Notes under the pieces: model-generated
What the model was told of the DNA's origin: nothing
Seen by the model: the letters and a program-made list of their open reading frames with translations, nothing else
The model's database searches: none
Made by a program: the position numbers and the translations under genes
Source of the DNA: Coriobacteriales bacterium
GTDB lineage: Bacteria; Actinomycetota; Coriobacteriia; Coriobacteriales; UBA8131
Assembly (NCBI GenBank): GCA_031282085.1
Contig: JAITEK010000010.1
Coordinates: forward strand, 1-9,502
DNA length: 9,502 nt
Direction: 5' to 3'
In this document: positions 1-6,677 of the stretch, piece after piece
Layout: every line of letters begins with the position of its first letter
Numbering within the stretch: the first letter of the stretch is position 1

Positions 1-2100
1 GAGGAGCTTGTGGGCGGCATGCTCACCCTCGCACCTCTTGAGACCGATGAGCTTGAGGAGGCCTTTGCCCCCGGCGGTCTGCTCGCACAGATGTATGGGG
101 GCTACGAGCAGCGCACCGAGCAGCTCCTCATGGCTACGGAGATAGCCGACGCGCTGAACACGCAGACCCATCGAGTCATCGAGGCGGGCACCGGCGTGGG
201 CAAATCGATGGCCTACCTGCTGCCGTTTGCCCTGTTTGCCCTGCGCAACCAGGTGACCTGCGGCGTTGCAACCAAGACAAACGCCCTGCTCGACCAGCTC
301 ATGTACCACGAGCTGCCCCGCCTTAACGCCGCCTTGCCCGAGGGCGTGAGCTATGTTGCCCTCAAGGGCTACGACCACTACCCCTGCCTGAGGAAGCTCA
401 TGAACCTCACGCGGGAGGAGCGGCAGTTTGAGAGCACGTCTCCTGTGGTGATGGTGGCGATGCTGCTGTCCTTTGTCTGCCAGAGTGGGCGGGGAGACCT
501 CGACCCGCTTGTGCTGCACTGGCGGGAGTTGCCGCGCTTTGAGGTCTGCGCCAGTGCCGACGACTGCCTGCGCCACCGCTGTCGCTACTATCATCACTGC
601 CTGCTTCACGGTGCGCGCCGTGCGGCCCGCAAGGCAGACATCGTGCTCACCAACCACGCGCTGCTGTTTTGCGACATGGGCACCGAGGGTAGCATCCTGC
701 CGCCCATTCGCCAATGGGTTATCGACGAGGCGCACGGCATGGAGGTTGAGGCGCGTCATCAGCTGAGTTGCGCCCTTGAGCCGCGCCTGCTACGGCAGAC
801 CCTCAACGGACTGCTCAGCTCAGCAGGCGCTCTCTCGGTGCTGCAACGTACGGCAACCCCACTCGACGGCGCCGGCCCCCTGCTGGGGCGCATAGCCGAG
901 ACGCAGGAGGAGGCGCGCGCGGTGAGCGCCATCGCGGAGTCGTTTTTCTCCCAGATAAAGGACCTGTGCGTGCTTGCCGAGCAGAGCAGCTACAACCAGG
1001 TTGAGCTTTGGGTAGACGCGCGCCTGCGTGAGAGCGTGCCGTGGGCCGCACTAGCCTCCGTTGGCTCGTCGCTGACCGCCCGTGTTGAGAAGCTCTGGCA
1101 GTCCTGTCGCGACATCGTGAGCTACAGCGCGCAGTTTGAGGAGCTGCTTGAGGCGCAGGGCGACCTCGCAGGTCTTGCCGCCGAGCTCAAAGGCGCGCTG
1201 GACGCGCTCATCCTCATACTCGACGGCAGCAACACAGACTACGTCTACTATGCGGAGCTGGACAGGCGCGCCGACAGCCCCTATGACCGGCTCATCGCCG
1301 CCCGGCTCGACATCGGCGAGGTGCTGGCCGAGCAGCTCTACCCCGAGACGATGAGTGTTATCTTTACCTCGGCAACCCTGGCGGCGGGCGAGGACTTTGG
1401 CTATTTCGCGCGCGGCGCGGGCCTCAGCCGCCTTGAGCCTGAGCTATGGCGGGCAGTCCCCTTTGCCTCAAGCTATGATTTTGAACATAACATGGCCATC
1501 TACCTGCCAACGGATATGCCCGCGCCCGCCAGTGTGGGCTATCGCGACGCCCTTGAGAAACTCATCCTCTCGGTGCATCTGGCGCTCGGCGGCAGCACGC
1601 TTACGCTCTTTACCAACCGCCGCGACATGGAGGATATGTACGGGCGCCTCAAAGACCCGCTGGCTGCCGAGGGCGTTACTCTGCGCTGCCAGACCCGGGG
1701 CTTCTCTGCCAAGCGCCTGCGCGACGAGTTTTTGGAGAACGAGGCGTTGAGCCTGTTCGCTCTGCGCTCCTTTTGGGAGGGCTTTGACGCGCCGGGCGAC
1801 ACGCTGCGTTGCGTGATTATCCCCAAACTGCCCTTTGGTAAGCCGAACGACCCCTTGATGCTGGAGCGCGGTTTGAGGGAGTCGAACGTCTGGAAGGCCT
1901 ACGCTTTGCCGGAGGCCATCATCGACCTCAAACAAGCGGCGGGGCGGCTCATCCGCTCCTCAACGGACAGCGGCTCGCTCATACTGGCCGACTCTCGTCT
2001 GCTCACCAAATGGTACGGCCGCGCGTTTCTCACCGCGCTGCCCTCCCAACAGCGCTATACTCTCGATACCCCGGCAATAGCCGAGGCACTACGACGCTGA
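1..2100 (+). CDS. dinG: DinG/XPD-family ATP-dependent DNA helicase (5' end may lie outside the window)
   Basis: This is a superfamily 2 helicase of the Fe-S DinG/XPD type, which unwinds DNA 5'-3' and resolves repair or replication intermediates. Numbering from the GTG at position 10, it has Walker A EAGTGVGKS (residues 58-66), a DEAH box (239-242), TSATL (453-457), FWEGFDAPGD (588-597) and motif VI QAAGRLIR (642-649). Four cysteines fit the 4Fe-4S cluster: C126, then C186-x4-C191-x5-C197, the spacing I recall for E. coli DinG. From the GTG it is 696 aa, close to E. coli DinG. However, the frame is open to the left edge (Glu-Glu-Leu precede the GTG). Gram-positive DinG proteins often carry an N-terminal exonuclease domain, so the true start may lie upstream. 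If the gene starts here, GAGGAG at 1-6 could serve the ATG at 19 (spacing 12). The helicase family is firm; the N-terminus is undecided. Confidence 0.9.
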   Translation, partial: EELVGGMLTLAPLETDELEEAFAPGGLLAQMYGGYEQRTEQLLMATEIADALNTQTHRVIEAGTGVGKSMAYLLPFALFALRNQVTCGVATKTNALLDQLMYHELPRLNAALPEGVSYVALKGYDHYPCLRKLMNLTREERQFESTSPVVMVAMLLSFVCQSGRGDLDPLVLHWRELPRFEVCASADDCLRHRCRYYHHCLLHGARRAARKADIVLTNHALLFCDMGTEGSILPPIRQWVIDEAHGMEVEARHQLSCALEPRLLRQTLNGLLSSAGALSVLQRTATPLDGAGPLLGRIAETQEEARAVSAIAESFFSQIKDLCVLAEQSSYNQVELWVDARLRESVPWAALASVGSSLTARVEKLWQSCRDIVSYSAQFEELLEAQGDLAGLAAELKGALDALILILDGSNTDYVYYAELDRRADSPYDRLIAARLDIGEVLAEQLYPETMSVIFTSATLAAGEDFGYFARGAGLSRLEPELWRAVPFASSYDFEHNMAIYLPTDMPAPASVGYRDALEKLILSVHLALGGSTLTLFTNRRDMEDMYGRLKDPLAAEGVTLRCQTRGFSAKRLRDEFLENEALSLFALRSFWEGFDAPGDTLRCVIIPKLPFGKPNDPLMLERGLRESNVWKAYALPEAIIDLKQAAGRLIRSSTDSGSLILADSRLLTKWYGRAFLTALPSQQRYTLDTPAIAEALRR

Positions 2101-2110
2101 CGCCCGCCCG

Positions 2111-2138
2111 CGTCATTCTGGGCTTGTCCCAGAATCCA
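2111..2138 (+). repeat. Left REP-like palindrome
   Basis: The hairpin stem is ATTCTGGG (2115-2122) and CCCAGAAT (2128-2135), with loop CTTGT. It is flanked by CGTC on the left and CCA on the right. The stem is perfect over 8 pairs. It begins 15 bases after the helicase stop codon, a typical position for REP-like units. Confidence 0.75.
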
Positions 2139-2252
2139 GTCGCACGCGACAGCGTGCGACGCATAGAGAGCGCGCAGCGCGACACACGATAGTGTCACGA
2201 GGACGCTGCGCGTCCCGCGATGTGTAGCAAGTCCGGTCGCTATCGCGCCCGG
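2139..2252. repeat. Internal hairpin cluster of the palindromic element
   Basis: Three separate inverted repeats are visible. The first is GTCGCACGC (2139-2147) with GCGTGCGAC (2152-2160) around loop GACA, a perfect 9-pair stem. The second is CGCGCAGCG (2171-2179) with CGCTGCGCG (2204-2212), also 9 pairs, enclosing a smaller GACAC/GTGTC stem (2181-2185 with 2192-2196). The third is CCGG-T-CGC (2233-2240) with GCG-C-CCGG (2245-2252) around loop TATC, interrupted by one mismatch. Confidence 0.7.
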
Positions 2253-2253
2253 T

Positions 2254-2281
2254 TGGACCCTGGGATAAACCCAGGGTGACG
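2254..2281 (-). repeat. Right REP-like palindrome, inverted copy
   Basis: The hairpin stem is ACCCTGGG (2257-2264) and CCCAGGGT (2270-2277), with loop ATAAA. It is the reverse-oriented counterpart of the left unit. Two stem pairs are T-A in the left copy and C-G here, so both partners changed together and pairing is kept. This suggests selection for the fold. Confidence 0.75.
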
Positions 2282-2319
2282 GACAGTTGTATGACGCACG
2301 CCCGGACGTACACACGAAT

Positions 2320-2337
2320 GCGCGACAGCGCGACGCA
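2320..2337. repeat. Short hairpin and direct repeat ahead of purD
   Basis: GCGC (2320-2323) and GCGC (2328-2331) pair around loop GACA, the same loop as in the hairpin at 2139-2160. Positions 2321-2337 read CGCGACAGCG then CGACGCA. The same two blocks occur at 2145-2154 and 2157-2163, separated there by TG. This is a partial direct copy of part of the palindromic element, lying 17 bases before the purD start. Confidence 0.5.
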
Positions 2338-2354
2338 CGGAGAAAGGACGGCCA

Positions 2355-3617
2355 ATGAACATCCTGGTACTGGGTAGTGGCGGCAGGGAGCATGCCATCG
2401 TTTGTGCGTTGGCGGCCTCGCCGCTCGCCGGCAGCATCTTTGTGGCGCCGGGCAACGGCGGCGAGGCGCCGGGTGCGCGCAACGTCGTCCTTGACGCCCT
2501 CGACGCGCAAGCCGTGGTCGCCTTCGCACGGAGCAACGATGTTGAGCTGGTGGTTGTCGGCCCGGAGGCCCCGCTGGTTGCCGGTGTGGCCGACGTGGTA
2601 CGCGAGGCGGGTATCCTGTGCTTTGGCCCGGGGGCAAGCGGCGCGCGCATGGAGGGCAGCAAGCAGTTCAGCAAGGAGTTCATGGAGCGCCACAGCATCC
2701 CCACTGCGACCTTTGGCGCCTTTACAGATGTTGAGGACGCCCTCACCTACCTCCAAAAGCAAAGTGCGCCCATCGTGGTGAAGGCCGACGGCCTGGCCGC
2801 TGGCAAGGGCGTAACAGTGGCTGCGACCCTTGAGGAGGCCGAGCAGGCCGTGCGCGAGTGCTTTGCGGGGCGCTTCGGCGAGGCGGGTACGACTGTGGTC
2901 ATCGAGGAGTGCATGACGGGCCCGGAGTGTTCGCTTCTCGTCTTTACGGACGGCACGCGCGTGCTGCCGATGGCGCCCGCCCAGGACCACAAGCGTGCCG
3001 GTGAGGGCGACACGGGCCCCAACACCGGCGGCATGGGCGTCTATTCGCCCGTACCCCTTGTAACGGACGAGGAGTACGCGCTCATGCTCTCCTACATGGA
3101 GCGTACCGTTACGGGCCTTGCCGCTGAGGGAATCGACTACCGCGGCGTGCTGTACGGCGGCTTCATGCTCACGCCGACAGGCCCTCGCGTACTGGAGTTC
3201 AACGCGCGTTTTGGCGACCCGGAGACCCAGGTGCTGCTGCCGCGCCTCAAAAGCGATTTGCTTGAGGTCATGCTCGCGGTTGCCCGCGGCGACCTCTCCT
3301 CCGTGGAGCTTGAGTGGGACGATGGCTGGGCGGTGAGCGTTGTGCTCGCAAGCGCGGGCTATCCGGGTGATTACGAGAAGGGCAAGCCCATCTCAGGCAT
3401 TGAGGCCGCTGAGGCCGTTGCGGGCGTGAAGGTCTACCACGCGGGCACCAAGCGCGCGCAGGACGGCACGCTGGTAACGAACGGTGGCCGCGTCCTCAAC
3501 GTCACGGCCCTCGGCGTCAGTTTTGCGCAGGCACGCGAGCGAGCCTACGAGGCCTGCGGGTTCATCAGCTTTGAGGGCGCCTGGTATCGCCGTGACATCG
3601 GCGCCCGCGCGCTGTAG
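2355..3617 (+). CDS. purD: Phosphoribosylamine--glycine ligase (GAR synthetase)
   Basis: PurD performs the second step of de novo purine synthesis in the cytosol: phosphoribosylamine + glycine + ATP gives glycinamide ribonucleotide, ADP and phosphate. The protein is 420 aa, the usual bacterial length. The N-domain begins with the GSGGREHA loop (residues 7-14). The ATP-grasp region carries KADGLAAGKGV (143-153), DHKRAGEGDTGPNTGGMG (211-228) and NARFGDPETQ (283-292), the last being the PurD family signature with metal-binding Glu/Asn residues. A C-terminal domain follows. The start is supported by AAAGGA (2343-2348), 6 bases before the ATG. No convincing promoter was found directly upstream; the palindromic element occupies most of that gap. 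Downstream it converges on the kinase-like gene with a 33-base gap. No other purine gene adjoins it here; purC lies 4.6 kb away. Confidence 0.97.
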   Translation: MNILVLGSGGREHAIVCALAASPLAGSIFVAPGNGGEAPGARNVVLDALDAQAVVAFARSNDVELVVVGPEAPLVAGVADVVREAGILCFGPGASGARMEGSKQFSKEFMERHSIPTATFGAFTDVEDALTYLQKQSAPIVVKADGLAAGKGVTVAATLEEAEQAVRECFAGRFGEAGTTVVIEECMTGPECSLLVFTDGTRVLPMAPAQDHKRAGEGDTGPNTGGMGVYSPVPLVTDEEYALMLSYMERTVTGLAAEGIDYRGVLYGGFMLTPTGPRVLEFNARFGDPETQVLLPRLKSDLLEVMLAVARGDLSSVELEWDDGWAVSVVLASAGYPGDYEKGKPISGIEAAEAVAGVKVYHAGTKRAQDGTLVTNGGRVLNVTALGVSFAQARERAYEACGFISFEGAWYRRDIGARAL

Positions 3618-3628
3618 CAATCGCGTGT

Positions 3629-3645
3629 CGCGTGCTGCGCACGTG
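3629..3645. terminator. Weak candidate bidirectional terminator hairpin
   Basis: CGCGTGC (3629-3635) can pair with GCACGTG (3639-3645) around loop TGC, with one G-T pair. It sits in the 33-base gap between the convergent purD and kinase-like genes, where a shared terminator is expected. There is no T-run on either side, so only position and stem support the call. Confidence 0.25.
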
Positions 3646-3650
3646 AGCGT

Positions 3651-4256
3651 TCAGTCTCCCTGTGCAACCGTGGTGATGAGGTTAACGGCGCCTTCTATGC
3701 CGAAGTATGAGCTGGAAAGCGCGAGGTGGTAGTTGCTCGCCGTGCCCCAGCGCAGGCCGGTATGCTGCTCGTAGAATACGGCGCGCCGGTGGTCTATCTT
3801 CTTGATACGGGCGACGGCGTCGTGCTCGTTGAGGCCGTTGCGCTGCATAACGCGGGCAACGCGGGCGTCCCACTGTGAGTGTATGTAGACGTTGAGCAAA
3901 TCGGGATAATCCGCCAGGAAGTAGTCGGCGCTGTGGCCGATGATAACACACGGCCCCTCCTCAGCGATCTGCTTGATGATGCGTGATTGCACGAGGAACA
4001 TCCGGTCGGGCAGAGGCAGCGTGTCCTCATCCTTGCCGACGACGGTGTTCGCGTAGGACAACAGGCTCGAGAGTCTACCCAAGACCCCTTCGCTGCCCTC
4101 CTTCACCAGTTCCTCATCAAAACCACCCTCCTGAGCGGCGCGTTTGATGAGCTCTCCGTCGTAGTAGGCATAGTCCAGCTGTTTGGCGACGCGTTCTCCG
4201 ATCTCACGCCCCCCGCTGCCGTACTGCCTGCTGATTGTTATGATGCGTTTTGCCAT
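3651..4256 (-). CDS. Cytidylate kinase-like family P-loop protein
   Basis: This 201-aa protein resembles the cytidylate-kinase-like family, relatives of CMP kinase whose substrate is generally not established. It opens with the family's glycine-rich loop SRQYGSGGREIG (residues 9-20), which has Arg where a classic Walker A has Lys. YYDGELI (31-37) follows, then the second core strand CVIIGHSADYFL (103-114). An Arg-rich region downstream (ARVARVMQRNG, KKIDHRRAVFYEQHTG) fits a lid that closes over phosphates. From memory, family members more often have YYDKELI and GRCADY at the two middle motifs, so the Gly, His and Ser here may be departures. The start is supported by GGGAAG (minus strand, 4270-4265), 8 bases before the ATG. 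It is divergent from the lipoprotein gene. It is too weak a match to name as cmk; a nucleotide kinase role is inferred. Confidence 0.85.
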   Translation of the reverse strand: MAKRIITISRQYGSGGREIGERVAKQLDYAYYDGELIKRAAQEGGFDEELVKEGSEGVLGRLSSLLSYANTVVGKDEDTLPLPDRMFLVQSRIIKQIAEEGPCVIIGHSADYFLADYPDLLNVYIHSQWDARVARVMQRNGLNEHDAVARIKKIDHRRAVFYEQHTGLRWGTASNYHLALSSSYFGIEGAVNLITTVAQGD

Positions 4257-4304
4257 GGCCTACACTTCCCGATTCGGTCCATCTGTTCTGTAACGCTTCG
4301 CCCA

Positions 4305-4333
4305 TTGAGGCTACGCTTACTGTACCATATCAA
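4305..4333 (+). promoter_or_regulatory. Possible promoter of the lipoprotein gene
   Basis: TTGAGG (4305-4310) and TATCAA (4328-4333) are separated by 17 bases, each matching 4 of 6 bases of the sigma-70-type boxes. A transcript would start near 4340, just before AGGAG at 4341. This 107-base gap must also hold the promoter of the divergent kinase-like gene, for which I saw no clear boxes. Confidence 0.3.
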
Positions 4334-4363
4334 GGACAACAGGAGTAACCGACAGGAATCGAT

Positions 4364-5740
4364 GTGACTGGTACGGAGCAGACAGAGCAATCGGAGGCAT
4401 CCCTTGCGCGCAGGCCCCTCACGCGTCGCGGCTTTGTGGCCGGCGCGCTCGGTGTGGGCGCCGCCGTGTTCGCCACGGGAAGTGCAGGTGTGTTGAGTGG
4501 CTGCGCGCCCTCAGAAGACCAGCATTCCGAGGACCTGGTCACCAAGGCCTCCAACGACAAGGACATCGACACCCTCAAAGTGAGCGCCGACCAGGTGACC
4601 GACGCCACGGATTTTGAGCGTATGCCGTTTGAGGACTACCTCAAACTCCAGACGACCCTCGATCTGCCGCTGGGTAGCCTCGTTTACCAGATGGATTCGT
4701 CCTTTGCGCTGGTGCTGCTCCCTGGGGAGACGGGCAAGAGTCTACGGGCGATAGGCATGCTCAACCTCGCGACCGGCGTGCTGGCCTCGGTGCTCAGCGG
4801 CCCGGTCGGCACGAGCAAGAACGTGGTGCTCTACGACGCGCGGGCCAGCCAAAACGCGCTTATCTGGGTTGAGTTCGACCTGGGCAACCATCACTGGAGC
4901 ACCTACGTCGCGTCTCTGGGCGGCATAGTGAGTTCCGCGGCGCCGGCTGCGTCTGCTGCGGAGGGCGAGGCCGCGGAGGCCGCGGAGGGCGAGGCGATAA
5001 CGGCAAGCGTCACGGTGGGAGAGCCGCGCCTGGTAGAGGAGGGCGACGCCGACTATGAGCCGCCGATGCTCGCCGTCGCACCGCAGAAACTCTACTGGAC
5101 GGTCATGCCCGTTGCGACCGGCCCGGCCAATCAGCAGGACTCCCTGTTCCGGGCGCTTTCTCTTGAACGGGACGGGGCGCCCTATACAGGTGAGCCGTAC
5201 ACGGTGCTCGCTTCCCACGGCCGGATGATAACCAATCCGTTGGTCAGCAACGGAATCGTGACCTTTGTCCCGCGCGTTGACACGGGGAACATCTACTACC
5301 AACTGACGGCGCTTGATTGCGCGAGTGACAAGCTGGTGGATTTTCGGATATTGCCGCAGTCCGTTAAGGTCGCGGACGCCCTCTACGCAAACGGCACGTT
5401 CTTCTTCAGCATAGAAGGCGACTACAGCTACGCGGAAGGGCTGTCGAAGTTCGGCATGTACCTGGAACTTGAGGACGGCACCTACCTGCGGGTGGGCAGG
5501 ACTCCGGTCTGCCCCGCCGTTCGCTTTGGGGATTGTCTGGTCATCCAGTCGACCGCCAATATCGTGGGCTTCGACCTCGTGCAGAAGAAGTCCTTTGTCA
5601 TCGAGTCCCCCCCGCTCAGCCCCAAGTTCGGCGAGGCGCTTGTTGGCTGGGGCGTCCAGGACAAGGTCGTTACGTCTTCTGTGCGTCTGTCCGAGGACGG
5701 CAGCGTTGGAGAGGCGACGACGGTTCGCGTTTTTGCCTGA
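4364..5740 (+). CDS. Tat-exported lipoprotein of unknown function, possibly beta-propeller-like
   Basis: I do not recognise a named family. The 458-aa product has a twin-arginine motif TRRGFV (residues 20-25), a hydrophobic stretch (about 25-44) and a lipobox LSGC with C47 as the lipidated cysteine. It should therefore be exported folded and anchored outside the membrane. The mature part has many short strand-like segments with aromatic ends (for example ALIWVEFDLGNHHWSTYVA, QKLYWTVMPV, YYQLTAL), which hints at a beta-propeller or similar all-beta fold; that is inference. An Ala/Glu-rich linker at about 190-213 splits the mature part in two. GTG is the start: a stop lies at 4346-4348 in frame and no ATG intervenes. 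AGGAA (4354-4358) is 5 bases upstream. The two-component genes follow 220 bases downstream on the same strand. The export signal is firm; the function is not known. Confidence 0.88.
   Translation: MTGTEQTEQSEASLARRPLTRRGFVAGALGVGAAVFATGSAGVLSGCAPSEDQHSEDLVTKASNDKDIDTLKVSADQVTDATDFERMPFEDYLKLQTTLDLPLGSLVYQMDSSFALVLLPGETGKSLRAIGMLNLATGVLASVLSGPVGTSKNVVLYDARASQNALIWVEFDLGNHHWSTYVASLGGIVSSAAPAASAAEGEAAEAAEGEAITASVTVGEPRLVEEGDADYEPPMLAVAPQKLYWTVMPVATGPANQQDSLFRALSLERDGAPYTGEPYTVLASHGRMITNPLVSNGIVTFVPRVDTGNIYYQLTALDCASDKLVDFRILPQSVKVADALYANGTFFFSIEGDYSYAEGLSKFGMYLELEDGTYLRVGRTPVCPAVRFGDCLVIQSTANIVGFDLVQKKSFVIESPPLSPKFGEALVGWGVQDKVVTSSVRLSEDGSVGEATTVRVFA
4958..4995 (+). repeat. In-frame direct repeat coding the Ala/Glu linker
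   Basis: GCGGAGGGCGAGGC occurs at 4958-4971 and again at 4982-4995, an exact 14-base copy offset by 24 bases. It encodes AEGEAAEA then AEGEAITA (residues 199-214 of the lipoprotein). The whole-codon period means copy gain or loss would keep the reading frame. Confidence 0.8.
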
Positions 5741-5744
5741 GAGA

Positions 5745-5777
5745 GCGCCGACGGGGCGCCGACGGGGTGCCGGTGAG
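5745..5777 (+). repeat. 11-base tandem repeat after the lipoprotein gene
   Basis: GCGCCGACGGG occurs twice in tandem (5745-5755, 5756-5766), followed by a degenerate third unit GTGCCGGTGAG (5767-5777). GGCGCC at 5755-5760 can also pair with GGTGCC at 5766-5771 around a 5-base loop, with one G-T pair. It begins 5 bases after the lipoprotein stop and could be a terminator stem, but no T-run follows. The rest of the 220-base gap (5741-5960) is less GC-rich and holds the likely regulator promoter. Confidence 0.6.
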
Positions 5778-5892
5778 CGTCGCAAAATGCCGACCACAGT
5801 TTATTCGGTCCAAGAAGGTGCCGGCCATAGCCCAGCACCTGTTTTACGTGGTAGTATTGCAGAAGAACAGATACAGGCCAGCAAGGGGACGT

Positions 5893-5920
5893 TTGGCAAC
5901 AAGGTCTGCGAATAGATATT
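5893..5920 (+). promoter_or_regulatory. Likely promoter of the two-component operon
   Basis: TTGGCA (5893-5898, 5 of 6 matches to the -35 consensus) and GATATT (5915-5920, 4 of 6 to the -10 consensus) lie 16 bases apart. Transcription would begin near 5927, about 34 bases before the regulator start codon and upstream of its AAAGGAG ribosome binding site (5944-5950). I saw no clear direct repeat that would mark a binding site for the regulator itself. Confidence 0.45.
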
Positions 5921-5960
5921 CCCTATCAAGAGGCTCTTATGGGAAAGGAGCGGGGCAAAA

Positions 5961-6668
5961 ATGGGAAGCGAGACACGGCGGATCCTTCTCGTCGAGGACG
6001 AGAAGGCCATCCGAGAGGCAGTTGCGGCCTATTTGGCAAAAGAAGGTTATTCGGTAACTTCGGTTGTAGACGGGCAGGAGGCGCTCGATGAGTTCGCTCG
6101 TGGAGGCTATGACCTGATAGTGCTCGACCTGATGCTCCCCCGGGTCCCTGGCGAGAAGGTCTGCCAGGTGGTTCGCAGCAGTTCGGCCATCCCCATCATC
6201 ATGCTCACGGCCAAGGGCGAGATCGAGGATCGCATCGCTGGCTTGGAGCTTGGCGCAGACGATTACCTCGTAAAACCCTTCTCACCGCGCGAATTGGTGG
6301 CGCGCGTCAAGGCGCTGTTCCGTCGCGTCCAGGTCACCGAGAAGCCACGGGAGGAGATCCTTGAGTTCGGCTCCCTGATCATCGACATCCCCGCGCGGCA
6401 TGTAACGGTTGACGGGCGGCCGCTTGAGCTCACGGCCAGCGAATTCAAACTGCTGTTGACCTTGGGCCAGCACCCGGGGCGCGTCTATACGCGCAATGAG
6501 TTGGTGGGCACGGTGCTCGGCTACGATTTTGAGGGTTACGAGCGCACCATCGACAGCCATGTCAAGAACCTCCGCTCAAAGTTGGGCGAGGACTCCCGCG
6601 ACCCGCGGTGGCTCTTTACGGTGCACGGAGTGGGGTATCGCTTCGGCAACCCGGCTGAGTGGAAATAA
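5961..6668 (+). CDS. OmpR/PhoB-family response regulator
   Basis: This is a cytosolic DNA-binding response regulator of 235 aa, the normal size of the family. The receiver domain (about 7-120) has the acidic pair E12/D13, phospho-acceptor D56 (VLDLMLP), T83 and K105 (VKPF), so all residues needed for phosphorylation are present. Y102 matches the usual aromatic switch position. The C-terminal winged-helix domain (about 135-232) shows ELTASEFKLL, the recognition-helix region RTIDSHVKNLRSKLG and the closing hairpin VHGVGYRFG. AAAGGAG (5944-5950) is 10 bases before the ATG. The sensor kinase follows after 9 bases, so the pair is almost surely one operon and a cognate pair. It looks generally MtrA/RegX3/PhoP-like, but I cannot assign one of those names or a regulon from sequence alone. 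Confidence 0.95.
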   Translation: MGSETRRILLVEDEKAIREAVAAYLAKEGYSVTSVVDGQEALDEFARGGYDLIVLDLMLPRVPGEKVCQVVRSSSAIPIIMLTAKGEIEDRIAGLELGADDYLVKPFSPRELVARVKALFRRVQVTEKPREEILEFGSLIIDIPARHVTVDGRPLELTASEFKLLLTLGQHPGRVYTRNELVGTVLGYDFEGYERTIDSHVKNLRSKLGEDSRDPRWLFTVHGVGYRFGNPAEWK

Positions 6669-6677
6669 GCCGCTCCC

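Larger units (their letters stand above)
2111..2281. repeat. Composite palindromic element (BIME/MITE-like) between the helicase gene and purD
   Basis: A 171-base block is bounded by two 28-base palindromic units in opposite orientation (2111-2138 and 2254-2281). They agree at 22 of 28 positions when one is reverse-complemented, and all six differences are transitions. The space between them holds three more hairpins, so almost the whole gap can fold. This layout resembles paired REP sequences (BIMEs) or a small non-autonomous element. It encodes no credible protein. It starts 10 bases after the helicase stop and ends 73 bases before purD, so it could protect the upstream mRNA 3' end or influence purD expression. 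None of the hairpins has a T-tract, so a standard intrinsic terminator is not supported. The structure is seen directly; mobility and function are inferred. Confidence 0.75.

Noticed and set aside
2115..2135. Intrinsic terminator for the helicase gene
   Set aside because: The stem is good but is followed by CCAGTCG rather than a T-run. A REP-like role fits better.
2111..2340. CRISPR array as an explanation of the repeats before purD
   Set aside because: The units are inverted and unevenly spaced, with no regular direct repeats and unique spacers and no cas genes nearby.
2055..2990. 311-codon minus-strand frame across the palindromic element and purD
   Set aside because: It runs through hairpin DNA and antisense to purD motifs, with no recognisable domain or ribosome binding site.
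4742..5797. 351-codon minus-strand frame opposite the lipoprotein gene
   Set aside because: The plus-strand frame has a coherent Tat signal, lipobox and ribosome binding site. The minus product is Arg-rich and has the composition of a shadow frame.
5787..5915. 42-codon plus-strand frame in the gap before the response regulator, with GGTGAG 9 bases upstream
   Set aside because: It is short, has no recognisable features, and its end overlaps the likely -10 box of the regulator promoter. It cannot be told from chance.
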